Below are positions 25,265 to 34,527 of a DNA stretch of 64,000 nt, piece after piece (the first letter of the stretch is position 1; the number at the start of each line of letters is the position of its first letter). The translations under genes and the position numbers were made by a program. Origin of the DNA: Sphingobium boeckii (GTDB lineage Bacteria; Pseudomonadota; Alphaproteobacteria; Sphingomonadales; Sphingomonadaceae). The notes under the pieces are model-generated. The model was not told where the DNA came from. It did not search any database and saw nothing but the letters and a program-made list of their open reading frames with translations. The stretch spans positions 62,001 to 126,000 of the forward strand of contig NZ_JACIJC010000005.1 in NCBI RefSeq assembly GCF_014199215.1, in the 5' to 3' direction.

Positions 25265-26584
25265 TTACGCCGTCTTGCCGAACACCCGCGTGAAGATCGT
25301 ATCGACATGCTTGAAGTGATAGCCGAGATCGAATTTCGCCTCGATCTCCGCGTTGGAGAGCGCGGCGGTCACTTCGCCATCGGCCTTGAGCAGTTCGAGC
25401 AGCGAGAGTTCGCCGTCCGATTCCCACACCTTCATCGCGTTGCGCTGGACTAGGCGATAGGCATCTTCGCGGCTCACGCCAGCCTGGGTCAGGGCGAGCA
25501 GCACGCGCTGCGAATGGACCAGGCCACCCATCTTGTTGAGGTTCTTCTCCATCCGCACGGGATAGATGACGAGCTTGTCCATCACGCCGGTCAGGCGCTG
25601 GAGCGCGAAATCGAGCGTGATCGTGGCATCGGGGCCGATATAGCGCTCCACCGAGGAGTGCGAGATATCGCGCTCATGCCACAGCGCTACATTCTCCAGC
25701 GCGGGCACGACATAGCCGCGCACCATGCGCGCAAGGCCGGTGAGATTTTCGGTCAGCACCGGATTGCGCTTGTGCGGCATCGCCGACGAACCCTTCTGGC
25801 CGGGCGAGAAATATTCCTCCGCCTCAAGCACTTCGGTGCGCTGCAGATGGCGGACCTCGGTGGCCAGGCGTTCGATCGACGAGGCGATGACGCCCAGTGT
25901 CGCGAAATACATGGCGTGGCGATCGCGCGGGATCACTTGGGTGGAGACGGGCTCGACCGACAGGCCCATCTTTTCCGCCACATGCTCTTCCACCTGCGGA
26001 TCGATATTGGCGAAGGTGCCGACGGCGCCGGAAATGGCGCATGTGGCGATGTCGGCGCGTGCGGCGATCAGTCGTTCGCGATTGCGCGCGAATTCGGCAT
26101 AGGCTTGCGCCAGCTTGAGCCCGAAGGTCACCGGCTCGGCATGGATGCCATGGCTGCGCCCGATCGTGGGGGTCAGCTTATGCTCCATCGCGCGGCGCTC
26201 GATCACCACCAGCAATTTGTCCAGATCCTCGATCAGAAGATCCGATGCGCGGGCGAGTTGCACATTGAGGCAGGTGTCCAGCACGTCCGAACTGGTCATG
26301 CCCTGGTGCATGAAGCGCGCCTGATCGCCGACATTTTCGGAAACCCAGGTGAGGAAGGCGATCACGTCATGCTTGGTGACCGCTTCGATCGCGTCGATCG
26401 CGGCCACTTCGATCACCGGGTTGGTCGCCCACCAATCCCACAAGGCCTTGGCGGCTGCCTTGGGCACCACGCCGAGATCGGCCAATTTGTCGGTGGCGTG
26501 GGCTTCGATCTCGAACCAGATGCGGAATTTCGACTCGGGCTCCCAGATCGCGGTCATGGCGGGGCGGGAATAACGGGGGACCAT
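25265..26584 (-). CDS. purB: Adenylosuccinate lyase
   Basis: A 439-residue fumarase/aspartase-superfamily enzyme acting twice in purine synthesis (SAICAR and adenylosuccinate cleavage). Signatures: MVPRYSRPAMTAIWEPESKF at the N terminus, HQGMTSSDVLDTC, GRSHGIHAEPVTFGLK and the superfamily signature GSSAMPHKRNP. The short 439-residue form is usual in alphaproteobacteria. Its 3' end abuts the nested repeat region. Confidence 0.96.
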   Translation of the reverse strand: MVPRYSRPAMTAIWEPESKFRIWFEIEAHATDKLADLGVVPKAAAKALWDWWATNPVIEVAAIDAIEAVTKHDVIAFLTWVSENVGDQARFMHQGMTSSDVLDTCLNVQLARASDLLIEDLDKLLVVIERRAMEHKLTPTIGRSHGIHAEPVTFGLKLAQAYAEFARNRERLIAARADIATCAISGAVGTFANIDPQVEEHVAEKMGLSVEPVSTQVIPRDRHAMYFATLGVIASSIERLATEVRHLQRTEVLEAEEYFSPGQKGSSAMPHKRNPVLTENLTGLARMVRGYVVPALENVALWHERDISHSSVERYIGPDATITLDFALQRLTGVMDKLVIYPVRMEKNLNKMGGLVHSQRVLLALTQAGVSREDAYRLVQRNAMKVWESDGELSLLELLKADGEVTAALSNAEIEAKFDLGYHFKHVDTIFTRVFGKTA

Positions 26585-26774
26585 GGGAACCTTTCAAGAT
26601 GTAAATCGCGCCGTCGCGTTTCGCGCACGGCTCTGGCTGGGGCGGGCGATAGCAGGGGCGGGCCGGGGCTTCAATCATCGCCAGCGCACGACATGTCGTC
26701 CAAGAAAGGGCTGTGGCGGATACGGGCCGGAAGCGCCCCTCGCCGCATGAAATCATCAGTCGGAGAGTATCGAT

Positions 26775-27110
26775 ATGTTGCGTCACCTCATCGCCATCGG
26801 CGCGCTGGCCATCGCCGCCCCCGCTTTCGCGCAGGACGCTGCGCCCGCGCCGACCGCGCCGCCGGATATCGCGGCGATTGTCCAGGCGGATTGGCCGGCC
26901 TATGATCAGGGGGCCAAGGGCTATCTGAACCAGGCCGAATTCTCGACCTGGCTGACAGCGCTGAAAACTAATTCGGGCGGCGCGGACGATCCCGCCAAAA
27001 CCACGAAATGGGTCAGTGATTCGTTCAAGGTGACCGACAAGGACAGCAACGCCCAAGTCACACCCGCAGAATTGACGGCCTTTTTACAGTCTAAAGCCAA
27101 GCCGCGTTGA
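26775..27110 (+). CDS. Exported EF-hand domain protein, copy 1
   Basis: A 111-residue protein with a Sec signal peptide cleaved near AFAQ20-D21. One EF-hand loop is canonical (Asp88, Asp90, Asn92, Gln94, Thr96, Glu99) and another, at about 44-55, lacks the acidic ligands. The central part (VQADWPAYDQGAKGYLNQAEFSTWL) is shared with the next gene. It would be a small periplasmic calcium-binding protein of unknown role. Confidence 0.78.
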   Translation: MLRHLIAIGALAIAAPAFAQDAAPAPTAPPDIAAIVQADWPAYDQGAKGYLNQAEFSTWLTALKTNSGGADDPAKTTKWVSDSFKVTDKDSNAQVTPAELTAFLQSKAKPR

Positions 27111-27119
27111 CGAAATCGG

Positions 27120-27167
27120 CTCGACCCCGTGCCGGCGATCTGCCGAATCAAACACTTCGGGGTCGAG
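27120..27167. repeat. Inverted repeat between the two EF-hand genes
   Basis: A perfect 10-bp dyad (CTCGACCCCG at 27120-27129, CGGGGTCGAG at 27158-27167) with a 28-bp loop, 10 bp after the copy 1 stop. There is no T run. It may be a transcript-end hairpin or a decayed palindromic repeat. Confidence 0.5.
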
Positions 27168-27301
27168 TCGAGTATGGCAGACGGTGAACAGACTTGTGTG
27201 TCAGGAACCATCACCCGCTGCACCCGTTATTCTTGTGTCCGCTATCACACGATTTCCCTTGATCGTTGCGACACACGAACACTTGATTCAGGAGAGTTAT
27301 C

Positions 27302-27757
27302 ATGATTCGTACAGTTCTTCTTGCGAGCGCCTTCGCTTTCGCCTCGCCCGCTCTGGCCCAGCAGACCGAAATGCCCGCAGAGCCTATGATGGATGCGCCG
27401 GCCGAGGCGACGACCGAGGTCGTGACCGAGACCCCCGCGCCGGATGGTGCGATGCCTGATACGGCGACGACCACCACCACGGCGGAGGCGACCGCACCGG
27501 CCAATGCGACGACCCAGGTCGCTCAGGTCGTCGAGGCTGATTTTCCGAGCTATGATCTCGATAAGAATGGCGAGTTGAGCCAGGCAGAGTTTGCGGAATG
27601 GATGCTGAAGCTGAAGGCCGCATCGCCAGCGCAGCAGGGCGCGACCACGGCGGAGGCCGATCTGAAGGCCTGGACTGGTCAGGCGTTTGCGCAGGCCGAT
27701 GTCGATAAGAGCCAGGCCGTCAGCAAGGGTGAGTTGACCACCTTCCTGTCTGGCTGA
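27302..27757 (+). CDS. Exported EF-hand domain protein, copy 2
   Basis: A 151-residue paralogue of the preceding protein: signal peptide to about residue 20 (ALAQ), then a Thr/Ala/Pro/Glu-rich low-complexity linker (21-75), then two EF-hand loops. The first is canonical (Asp85, Asp87, Asn89, Glu91, Ser93, Glu96); the second, at 133-144, has Ser at the third ligand. The pair VEADFPSYDLDKNGELSQAEF aligns with the copy 1 core, so this is a tandem duplication followed by divergence. AGGAG lies 9 bp before the ATG. Confidence 0.8.
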   Translation: MIRTVLLASAFAFASPALAQQTEMPAEPMMDAPAEATTEVVTETPAPDGAMPDTATTTTTAEATAPANATTQVAQVVEADFPSYDLDKNGELSQAEFAEWMLKLKAASPAQQGATTAEADLKAWTGQAFAQADVDKSQAVSKGELTTFLSG

Positions 27758-27845
27758 TCGAACCAGAGTTCGTCACGCGGCGGGCGGCTTCGAAAGGAGC
27801 CGCCCGTTGTGATTCCGGCATGTTTCGCATCCGATGCGTCCCGAC

Positions 27846-28021
27846 TCTCCTCCCGGCCTTCCGGAAGGACGCTCGATGAAGACTCCCCTCCCGGCCTTCC
27901 GGGAGGGGCTGGGGGTGGGCCTTTTTCTGATCGCGATGAAAAAGAGCCACCCCCGACCCCTCCCCGAAGGCGTGGAGGGGAGTTAGAAAGGAAAAGGCTT
28001 CGACAGGCTCGGCCCAAACGG
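27846..28021. repeat. Composite intergenic repeat block
   Basis: This gap of about 300 bp between the second EF-hand gene and radC holds no gene. It contains a partial arm (TCCCGGCCTTCCGGAAGGA near 27850), a large inverted repeat at 27885-27980 (CCCTCCCGGCCTTCCGGGAG against CTCCCCGAAGGCGTGGAGG, with CTTTTTC/GAAAAAG at the inner ends), and a lone half unit of family B at 27994-28021 (AAGGCTTCGACAGGCTCGG). Confidence 0.75.
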
Positions 28022-28064
28022 AATTATGGGCGTCCTCTCCATTTCACAGCAGCCCCGGCGCGCT

Positions 28065-28766
28065 TCACAGCAACCCCAGTGCGCGCAGGCTCGCATGGCC
28101 CTGCGCGCCGATGATGATATGATCGTGCACCGCGATGCCGAGCTTCTTGCCGGCTTCCGCGATATCGCGTGTCAGTGCGATATCCTGTCTGCTGGGGGAG
28201 GGATCGCCCGAGGGGTGATTGTGGACCAGGATGATGGAGGCGGACCCCAGGTCGATCGCCCGCCGGATGACCTCGCGGACATAGATCGCCGCCTGATCGA
28301 CCGATCCTTCGCTCACCATCTCGTCGCGGATCAGCATGTTGCGGCTGTTCAGATGGAGCACGCGCACGCGCTCCACCCCGATATGCGCCATGTCCGCGCG
28401 CAGATAATCGAGCAGCGCCTGCCAGCTTCCCAAAATGGGACGTTCTGCCACTTCGGCGCGGAGCAGTCGGAGCGCGGTTGCCTGCACGATCTTGATCGCA
28501 GCAATCGCGCCTTCGCCCACGCCATCCACACGGCGGAGCGATTCGGCATCGGCCGACACCAGCCCGCCAATGCCGCCGAACTCGGCAAGCAATGTCTTCG
28601 CCAGCGGCTTGGTATCCCGCCGGGGAATCGCGGTGGCGAGCAGATATTCGATCAGTTCGTGATCCAGTAGGGCATCGCCGCCGCCCTCGATCAGTCGCTT
28701 GCGCAGGCGCGCACGATGCCCCGCATTATCCGCCGCGCCGGCTTCATCCCGTTCATCCCCGCTCAT
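28065..28766 (-). CDS. radC: RadC/JAB-domain protein
   Basis: A 233-residue RadC. The N-terminal helix-hairpin-helix region (LIEYLLATAIPRRDTKPLAKTLL and VDGVGEGAIAAIK) precedes the JAMM domain with the metal-binding motif HNHPSGDPSPSRQD. Despite the name, a repair function is not supported in bacteria studied. ATG at 28766 is chosen for its match to the family N terminus (GHRARLRKRL follows). Divergent from ydbH. Confidence 0.93.
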   Translation of the reverse strand: MSGDERDEAGAADNAGHRARLRKRLIEGGGDALLDHELIEYLLATAIPRRDTKPLAKTLLAEFGGIGGLVSADAESLRRVDGVGEGAIAAIKIVQATALRLLRAEVAERPILGSWQALLDYLRADMAHIGVERVRVLHLNSRNMLIRDEMVSEGSVDQAAIYVREVIRRAIDLGSASIILVHNHPSGDPSPSRQDIALTRDIAEAGKKLGIAVHDHIIIGAQGHASLRALGLL

Positions 28767-28906
28767 GGAATGCAAGCCTATAAGGCTCGATACGCAATCG
28801 CAACGCTTGGACGGAATCGATTGATCCAAATGCGGAAATGGTGCGTTGTGATCGTCTGAGAGGAAACAGGCTTCATGGGTCGCACGGGCAGGGATAACGA
28901 CAGGGC

Positions 28907-31900
28907 GTGAGCGAGAAGGACGGCCTGATCGAAGACATTGCGGACGAGGTGGAAGCACTTGCGCAGGCGGCGGCGTGGCCGAAGCGCAGCCGCAGGCGTC
29001 GCAATGTCGCGCTTGGTGTGGCCGTGGTAGTGCTGGCCGGGCTGCTGATCGTGTGGACCCAGCGCAAATCGATCGCGCAGAATTTCGTGGCGGATGCGCT
29101 GGAAAAGCGCGGCGTGGACGCGCGTTACGAAATCACCAGGATCGGTTTCCGCACGCAGCGCCTCGAAAAACTGTCGCTCGGCAATCCGCGCGATCCCGAT
29201 CTAACCGCAGACTGGGCCGAAATTACCACCAGCGTCGGCCTTGGCAGCGTAACAGTCACAGGCATCCGTGCTGGCGGCGTTCGGCTGCATGGCACATTGG
29301 TGGGCGATACCTTCTCCTTCGGCCAGATCGACAAATTGCTGCCCGCGCCCACGGGCAAGCCCTTCACGCTCCCTGATTTCGATCTGGCGCTGCAGGATGC
29401 GCGGATGCGGCTCGATCTGCCCAATGGACCGATCGGTCTGAAGCTGGAGGGGAATGGCAATCTCACCGGCGGATTCAAGGGCAAATTGGCGGCGGTGACG
29501 CCTTCTTTGACCTTCGGCGATTGCGCGCTTTCGGGGGCGACGGCCTGGCTCGATCTCTCCGTCGCCAATCGCCAGCCCAAGGTGTCCGGACCGGTGCGGG
29601 CCGAGAGCTTCGCGTGCAAGGAGTCCGGGCTCGCGCTGACGAAGCCGGAGGCGAATGTCGACGCGCGGCTGAACGAGGCGCTCAATAGCTGGAAGGGCAA
29701 TGCCCGGCTTCAAATGGCGCGCGCCAGTTATGCCGGCAATGTGCTGGATTCGGTGAGCGGTGCGGTCGGCTTCGATGGCGGACGGCGTGGCACCAATGGC
29801 GGCGTGGATATGCGCGCGCGGTCCGTGTCCGCGGCCACGGTCAGCGGGCAGGAATTGCGGCTTGATGGCAAATACACGCTGGGCAAGCAACGCGGTGGTG
29901 GCCAGTTGATCGCGCTCGGCGGCAAAATTTCGCTGGAGAAGGCCGCGCTGGATCGCGCGACGCTCGCGCGGATTGCCGGCTATGGCGATGCGGCGGATGG
30001 CACGCCCGTCGCGCCGCTAGTGAAAGCGTTGGTCGATGCGGCCACGCGCGCGGGAAAATCGGCGCGGATCGATGGCGATTTCGCGGTGGAGCAGGCGGGC
30101 GGAGCGGGTTCTCTGAAGATCGCGGCGCTCTCCGTGATGAGCGAGAGCGGGATGCGCATGGCGCTGAACGGTGGTGACGCCAGCGCCGTCGCCCTCGGCT
30201 GGCCCGGCGCCGGCGCGATCCAGGTCAATGGCCGGCTGTCGCTGGGCGGCGGCGGCTTTCCGACAGCGGACGTTCAATTGCAGCAGGCCGCACCCGGCGC
30301 AGCGGTCCGCGGGGTCGCCACGATCCAGCCTTATGCCGCAGACGGCGCGCAACTCGCGCTGACGCCGGTGCGTTTCGATGCCGGCCCCGATGGGCGCACC
30401 CGCTTCGATACGCGGATCACGCTGGATGGCCCGTTGGGCGACGGTCAGGTGTCCGGGCTGACCTTGCCGGTAAGCGGCCGGCTGGACGGGCGCGGTGGCA
30501 TGTCCATCAATCCCGGCTGCGCGCCGCTCTCGATCGCCTCGCTCAGCGCCGCGGGGCTCGTGCTGGGCGCGAACCGCGTCAATCTGTGCCCGCATGATGG
30601 CGCGGCGCTGTTTGCGATGTCGCCCAGCGGCCGGATGAGCGGCGGGGTGCGGATCGCGGCACCGCGCCTCACGGGGCGCATTGGCGCAAATCCGGTGACG
30701 ATCACGGCGGGCGGGCTTCAGTTTGCGCTCGCCAGTCAGGCCATCACGGCACAGACGGTCGCGGTGCGGCTGACCAGCGAGACTGCGGTCACCCGGCTCG
30801 ATATCGGCACGCTGGACGGGCATTTCGGCCGCAAAGGCGGGGCAGGGCGCTTTGCCGGCCTTGGCGGGCAGATCGGCGCGGTGCCTCTGATCATCTCCGA
30901 AGCGTCTGGCGGCTGGGGCTTCGCGAATGGAGCGCTCAATCTGGATGGCGGGCTGCGCCTCTCCGATTCCGCCGTCGAGCCACGCTTCAATCCCTTGCTG
31001 TCGGACGATTTCAAACTCGATCTGGTCAATGGCAAGATTGCAGCGCGCGGGCTTTTGAAAGAGGCGCGCACGGGCATTGCGGTCACCGGCGTGACGATCG
31101 CGCATACGCTGGGCAATGGTATCGGTCATGCCATGCTCGATGTGCCGTCGCTCACCTTTGGCGACGCATTTCAGCCCGATACGCTGACCCCGTTGACGCT
31201 GGGCGTGGTCGCCAATGTGACCGGCACGATGAAGGGGCAGGGGCGGATCGACTGGACGGCAAACGGTGCCACCAGCAGCGGCGTTTTCAGCACGACCGGC
31301 ACCAATCTGGCGGCGGCGTTCGGCCCCGTTACCAATCTGAGCACGGAAATCCGCTTTACCGATCTGCTTGGCCTTGTCACCGAGCCCGGTCAGCGCGCCA
31401 CGATCGGGGAGATCAATCCCGGCATTCCGGTGAAGGATGGCGTGGTCCGCTATCAGTTGCTGCCCGAGCAGCGCGTGCGGATCGAGGGTGGCGACTGGCC
31501 CTTCGCCAATGGACATCTGACGCTGGATCCCACCACGCTCGATATGGCGGCCACAAAGCCGCGCAATCTGACCTTCCGGGTGAGCGGCCTCGATGCCGCG
31601 GCCTTCCTCCAGAGCTTCGAATTCCAGAATATCAACGCCAGCGGCATATTCGATGGCGTACTGCCCATGGTGTTTGACGAGCATGGCGGACGGATCGTGG
31701 ATGGCCGCCTCGTCGTGCGCCAGGGCGGCGGAAATCTGGCCTATATCGGGGAAGTCTCGAAGGAGAATCTTGGCCTATGGGGCAATTTCGCCTTCGATAC
31801 GCTGCGGTCGGTCGATTATCGCACGCTGGAGATTTTGCTGAGCGGCGATCTGGCGGGAGAGATGATCACGCAGATCGGTTTCACCGGGCTGAGCCAGGGG

Positions 31901-32143
31901 GAAGGCACCAAAAGCAATTTCCTCACCCGCAAGATCGCGGCGCTGCCGATCAAGTTCAACGTGCGGATCGCAGCGCCCTTCCGCCAGCTCGTGTTTTCGG
32001 CACGGTCCTTTTACGATCCCACCTTGCTGATCGAGCAGAATCTGGGCGCATTGATCAGCGCGCAGGAGGGCGGTCCGCCCTCGTCCGGCGGCGAAACGCC
32101 CGATCCCGTCGTTCAGCCGTCAGAAAGCGAGACCAAGCCATGA
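28907..32143 (+). CDS. ydbH: YdbH family intermembrane transport protein
   Basis: A 1078-residue AsmA-like protein with one N-terminal membrane anchor (about 33-51) and a long periplasmic beta-rich region. The C-terminal YdbH domain has the pattern FQNINASGIFDGVLPMVFDEHGGRIVDGRLVVRQGGG and GVVRYQLLPEQRVRIEGGDWPFANG. In E. coli, YdbH and its relatives TamB and YhdP move phospholipid from inner to outer membrane. A GTG start is used. It overlaps ynbE by ATGA, and ydbL follows, reproducing the E. coli ydbH-ynbE-ydbL operon. Confidence 0.9.
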   Translation: MSEKDGLIEDIADEVEALAQAAAWPKRSRRRRNVALGVAVVVLAGLLIVWTQRKSIAQNFVADALEKRGVDARYEITRIGFRTQRLEKLSLGNPRDPDLTADWAEITTSVGLGSVTVTGIRAGGVRLHGTLVGDTFSFGQIDKLLPAPTGKPFTLPDFDLALQDARMRLDLPNGPIGLKLEGNGNLTGGFKGKLAAVTPSLTFGDCALSGATAWLDLSVANRQPKVSGPVRAESFACKESGLALTKPEANVDARLNEALNSWKGNARLQMARASYAGNVLDSVSGAVGFDGGRRGTNGGVDMRARSVSAATVSGQELRLDGKYTLGKQRGGGQLIALGGKISLEKAALDRATLARIAGYGDAADGTPVAPLVKALVDAATRAGKSARIDGDFAVEQAGGAGSLKIAALSVMSESGMRMALNGGDASAVALGWPGAGAIQVNGRLSLGGGGFPTADVQLQQAAPGAAVRGVATIQPYAADGAQLALTPVRFDAGPDGRTRFDTRITLDGPLGDGQVSGLTLPVSGRLDGRGGMSINPGCAPLSIASLSAAGLVLGANRVNLCPHDGAALFAMSPSGRMSGGVRIAAPRLTGRIGANPVTITAGGLQFALASQAITAQTVAVRLTSETAVTRLDIGTLDGHFGRKGGAGRFAGLGGQIGAVPLIISEASGGWGFANGALNLDGGLRLSDSAVEPRFNPLLSDDFKLDLVNGKIAARGLLKEARTGIAVTGVTIAHTLGNGIGHAMLDVPSLTFGDAFQPDTLTPLTLGVVANVTGTMKGQGRIDWTANGATSSGVFSTTGTNLAAAFGPVTNLSTEIRFTDLLGLVTEPGQRATIGEINPGIPVKDGVVRYQLLPEQRVRIEGGDWPFANGHLTLDPTTLDMAATKPRNLTFRVSGLDAAAFLQSFEFQNINASGIFDGVLPMVFDEHGGRIVDGRLVVRQGGGNLAYIGEVSKENLGLWGNFAFDTLRSVDYRTLEILLSGDLAGEMITQIGFTGLSQGEGTKSNFLTRKIAALPIKFNVRIAAPFRQLVFSARSFYDPTLLIEQNLGALISAQEGGPPSSGGETPDPVVQPSESETKP

Positions 32144-32382
32144 AGCGTGCGATGTTGACCCACAGGCGATCCGGTGCGACTCCAGCGCTTATGCTGAACC
32201 GAACCGGACTGATGATCGGCCTTGGAGCCTTGATGTGCGCAGCCCTTTCCGGGTGCATCACGTTGAAGGCACCCGAAAAGCCGATCGAGATCAACCTGAA
32301 CATCAACATCAAGCAGGAAGTGGTCTATCGTCTCGATGGCGAGGCGAAGAATCTGATCAAACAGGAAGCGGATATTTTCTGA
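32140..32382 (+). CDS. ynbE: YnbE-like lipoprotein
   Basis: An 80-residue lipoprotein: signal ending in lipobox LSGC (Cys39), then the family core APEKPIEINLNINIKQEVVYRLDGEAKN. YnbE is the outer-membrane partner that forms a beta-strand complex with YdbH. Starts at ATG 32140 within the ydbH stop; an internal ATG before LNRTGLMIGLG would give a more typical signal peptide. Coupled to ydbL by an ATGA-type overlap. Confidence 0.88.
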   Translation: MKRAMLTHRRSGATPALMLNRTGLMIGLGALMCAALSGCITLKAPEKPIEINLNINIKQEVVYRLDGEAKNLIKQEADIF

Positions 32383-32759
32383 TGAAACGCGTGATGACGA
32401 TTGGATTTGGCTTTGCCCTGGCCGTATCGGCTTTGGCGGGCGCGGCCCATGCGCAGCGCGATCCGGCCTATGAAGCTGCGCGCGCCTCGGGCCAGGTCGG
32501 CGAGCAGCTCGATGGCTATCTCGGCGTGGTGGGCGCGCAAAGCGGCGATATCCGCAAATTGGTGAGTGCGCTGAACATCAAGCGCCGGGACGCCTACACC
32601 AAAAATGTGCCCCAGGGATCGTCGATCGAGGATTTCGCGTTCATCACGGGCTGCAACCTGATTGCGAAAACGACCGTCGGCGAAAAATATCAGGCACCCG
32701 ATGGTCAGTGGCAGACCCGTGGCAGCGCCGCGCCGCAACGCCATTCGCGCTGCCCGTAA
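32382..32759 (+). CDS. ydbL: YdbL family (DUF1318) periplasmic protein
   Basis: A 125-residue protein with a Sec signal peptide (cleavage near AHAQ) and the DUF1318 core: ARASGQVGEQLDGYLGVV, VSALNIKRRDAYTKNV and GCNLIAKTTVGEKYQAPDGQW. YdbL is thought to regulate the YdbH-YnbE bridge. Third gene of the operon; its start shares one base with the ynbE stop. Confidence 0.88.
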   Translation: MKRVMTIGFGFALAVSALAGAAHAQRDPAYEAARASGQVGEQLDGYLGVVGAQSGDIRKLVSALNIKRRDAYTKNVPQGSSIEDFAFITGCNLIAKTTVGEKYQAPDGQWQTRGSAAPQRHSRCP

Positions 32760-32916
32760 GCCGATTCGCCTGTCGACCCGGTCCGGCGGGCCGGCGACGC
32801 CGCGACGCCGTTGTCCTTTTGACCGCTATTTTCAAAGCGCGTGAGCGGTCGGCGTTGGATTTAAGCGCATCACCCGCGCGATAAATGCCCGGTTTCCCGG
32901 TGCTGCGCCACAGCGG

Positions 32917-32945
32917 TTGACTTGAATGCACTCCCTTCCTAAACG
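32917..32945 (+). promoter_or_regulatory. Candidate promoter of the ATP synthase Fo operon
   Basis: TTGACT (32917-32922), a 17-bp spacer, then TAAACG at 32940. The -35 box is good and the -10 box is weak. It lies 70 bp before the atpI ATG in the 255-bp gap after ydbL, which holds nothing else I can identify. Confidence 0.33.
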
Positions 32946-33014
32946 GACCGCGCCTTGGCGGGCTCGCTCGTCGGTTATGCCGCGTCCCGGCTTCAATCTG
33001 GAGAATGGACTGGC

Positions 33015-33332
33015 ATGACGGAACGCGAGACCGGACAAGACCCCATCGGCGAAGATGCGCGGCTCCAATCGCTCGAACAGCGGTTGAAACAGGCGCATCA
33101 GGACGAAGCGGTCAGGACAGGGGCAGCAAACGCAGGCCAGGATGCGAATACGCGTCTGGGCAATCGGGTGCTGGCCGAACTGATCGGGGGTATGGTCGGC
33201 GGCGCGCTGATCGGCTGGGTGATTGATCGCTTTGCCGGCACATCGCCCTGGGCACTGTTGGTGATGCTGTTCCTCGGAATTGTCGTTGCCTTCAGGAACA
33301 TCATCAGGATTTCGAACCAGCGCCCGGATTAG
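33015..33332 (+). CDS. atpI: AtpI/AtpZ-like F0F1 ATP synthase accessory protein
   Basis: A 105-residue protein: a polar N-terminal half, then two hydrophobic helices (VLAELIGGMVGGALIGWVIDRF and WALLVMLFLGIVVAF), matching the AtpI family, which helps c-ring assembly. ATG at 33015 preferred over an upstream in-frame codon without a ribosome-binding site. First gene of the Fo cluster. Confidence 0.88.
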   Translation: MTERETGQDPIGEDARLQSLEQRLKQAHQDEAVRTGAANAGQDANTRLGNRVLAELIGGMVGGALIGWVIDRFAGTSPWALLVMLFLGIVVAFRNIIRISNQRPD

Positions 33333-33370
33333 TTTTCGGGCGCTTTGGTTGCATAATTGGGAATTTTCGC

Positions 33371-34159
33371 GTGGCGGCTGAAGCAGGTAAAGTCGATCCG
33401 ATGCACCAGTTCACGATCGAGCCGTTATTCGGCACCGATCACTGGGCGATTGCGGGTCACAATATCGCGTTTACGAATTCCGCCCTTTGGATGGCGATCA
33501 CGGCCGTGGTGCTGTGGCTGTTCATGCTTGGCGGGATGAAGCGGGCGCTCGTTCCCGGTCGCTGGCAGATGGCGGTCGAGAGCATGACCGGCTTCATTGA
33601 TGGGATGCTGTCGGCGAATGTCGGCCCCGCGGGCAAGAAATACGTGCCCTATATCTTCTCGATCTTCATGTTCATTCTCTTCGCCAACCTTTTGGGATTG
33701 CTGCCTTTGGGGCTGATCGGGGTGCATCCGTTCACCTTCACCAGCCATTTCACGGTCACCGGCGTTCTGGCGATCCTGAGCTTCTCGATCGTGCTGATCG
33801 TCGGCTTCTGGCGGCACGGCCTGCATTTCTTTTCGCTTTTCGTGCCGCATGGCACGCCCTGGTGGCTGCTGTGGCTGATCCCGTTCATCGAACTGGTGTC
33901 GTTCATGGTCCGCCCGTTCAGCCTCGCGCTGCGGCTGTTCGTGGCGATGATGGCGGGTCACGTCCTGCTTGAAGTGCTGAGCAGCTTCGTGATCAACAGC
34001 ACCAATGCCGGCGCCGGCTTCGGCCTGGCGATCGGTGTGCCCAGCTTCATCCTGATGATCGCGATCTGCGCGCTCGAAATGCTGGTCGCCGCGATCCAGG
34101 CCTATGTGTTCGCCTTGTTGACGTCGCTTTATATCAACGATGCGGAAAATCTTCACTGA
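33371..34159 (+). CDS. atpB: ATP synthase F0 subunit a
   Basis: A 262-residue subunit a, forming the proton half-channels. The essential arginine is in the helix PFSLALRLFVAMMAGHVLLE, and the FIELVSFMVRP and C-terminal AIQAYVFALLTSLYIND motifs are present. GTG at 33371 gives the N terminus MAAEAGKVDPMHQF familiar in sphingomonads; ATG 33401 is an alternative. Confidence 0.96.
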   Translation: MAAEAGKVDPMHQFTIEPLFGTDHWAIAGHNIAFTNSALWMAITAVVLWLFMLGGMKRALVPGRWQMAVESMTGFIDGMLSANVGPAGKKYVPYIFSIFMFILFANLLGLLPLGLIGVHPFTFTSHFTVTGVLAILSFSIVLIVGFWRHGLHFFSLFVPHGTPWWLLWLIPFIELVSFMVRPFSLALRLFVAMMAGHVLLEVLSSFVINSTNAGAGFGLAIGVPSFILMIAICALEMLVAAIQAYVFALLTSLYINDAENLH

Positions 34160-34220
34160 TCCGGGAAATTCCCTGATTTCAATCCACTAGAATCTGAATT
34201 TAAGAAAAGGAGTTATTATT

Positions 34221-34448
34221 ATGGACGCAGAAGCAGCAAAGCTCATCGGTGCGGGTCTGGCAGCAATCGGTGCCGGCATGGCCGCCATCGGCGTGGGTAA
34301 CGTGTTCGGTTCGTTCCTCGAGAGCGCCCTTCGCAATCCCGCAGCCGCAGACGGCCAGCAGGGTCGTCTGTTCATCGGCTTCGCGGCTGCCGAGCTTCTC
34401 GGTCTGCTCGCATTCGTCGTCGCGATGATCCTGATCTTCGTCGCCTGA
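34221..34448 (+). CDS. atpE: ATP synthase F0 subunit c
   Basis: A 75-residue hairpin of two membrane helices. Helix 1 carries the glycine-rich GAGLAAIGAGMAAIGVG; the polar loop is ALRNPAA; helix 2 has the proton-binding glutamate in FIGFAAAELLGLLAFV. AAGGAG precedes the ATG. The leader of about 60 bp after atpB is AT-rich. Confidence 0.97.
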   Translation: MDAEAAKLIGAGLAAIGAGMAAIGVGNVFGSFLESALRNPAAADGQQGRLFIGFAAAELLGLLAFVVAMILIFVA

Positions 34449-34527
34449 CCTCAAACCGTTCGCCCCGATCCCGTCGAAGCGCTGCTTTGACCGGGGCCGG
34501 GGCGTGCGGAGCTAAACGGACCCTGAA

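Noticed and set aside
27846-28021. CRISPR-like array in the repeat-rich gap before radC
   Set aside because: The repeats are inverted pairs of different families, not regularly spaced direct repeats, and there are no cas genes.
30017-31684. A 555-codon minus-strand frame opposite ydbH
   Set aside because: A shadow of ydbH codon bias; no signal, domain or ribosome-binding site supports it.
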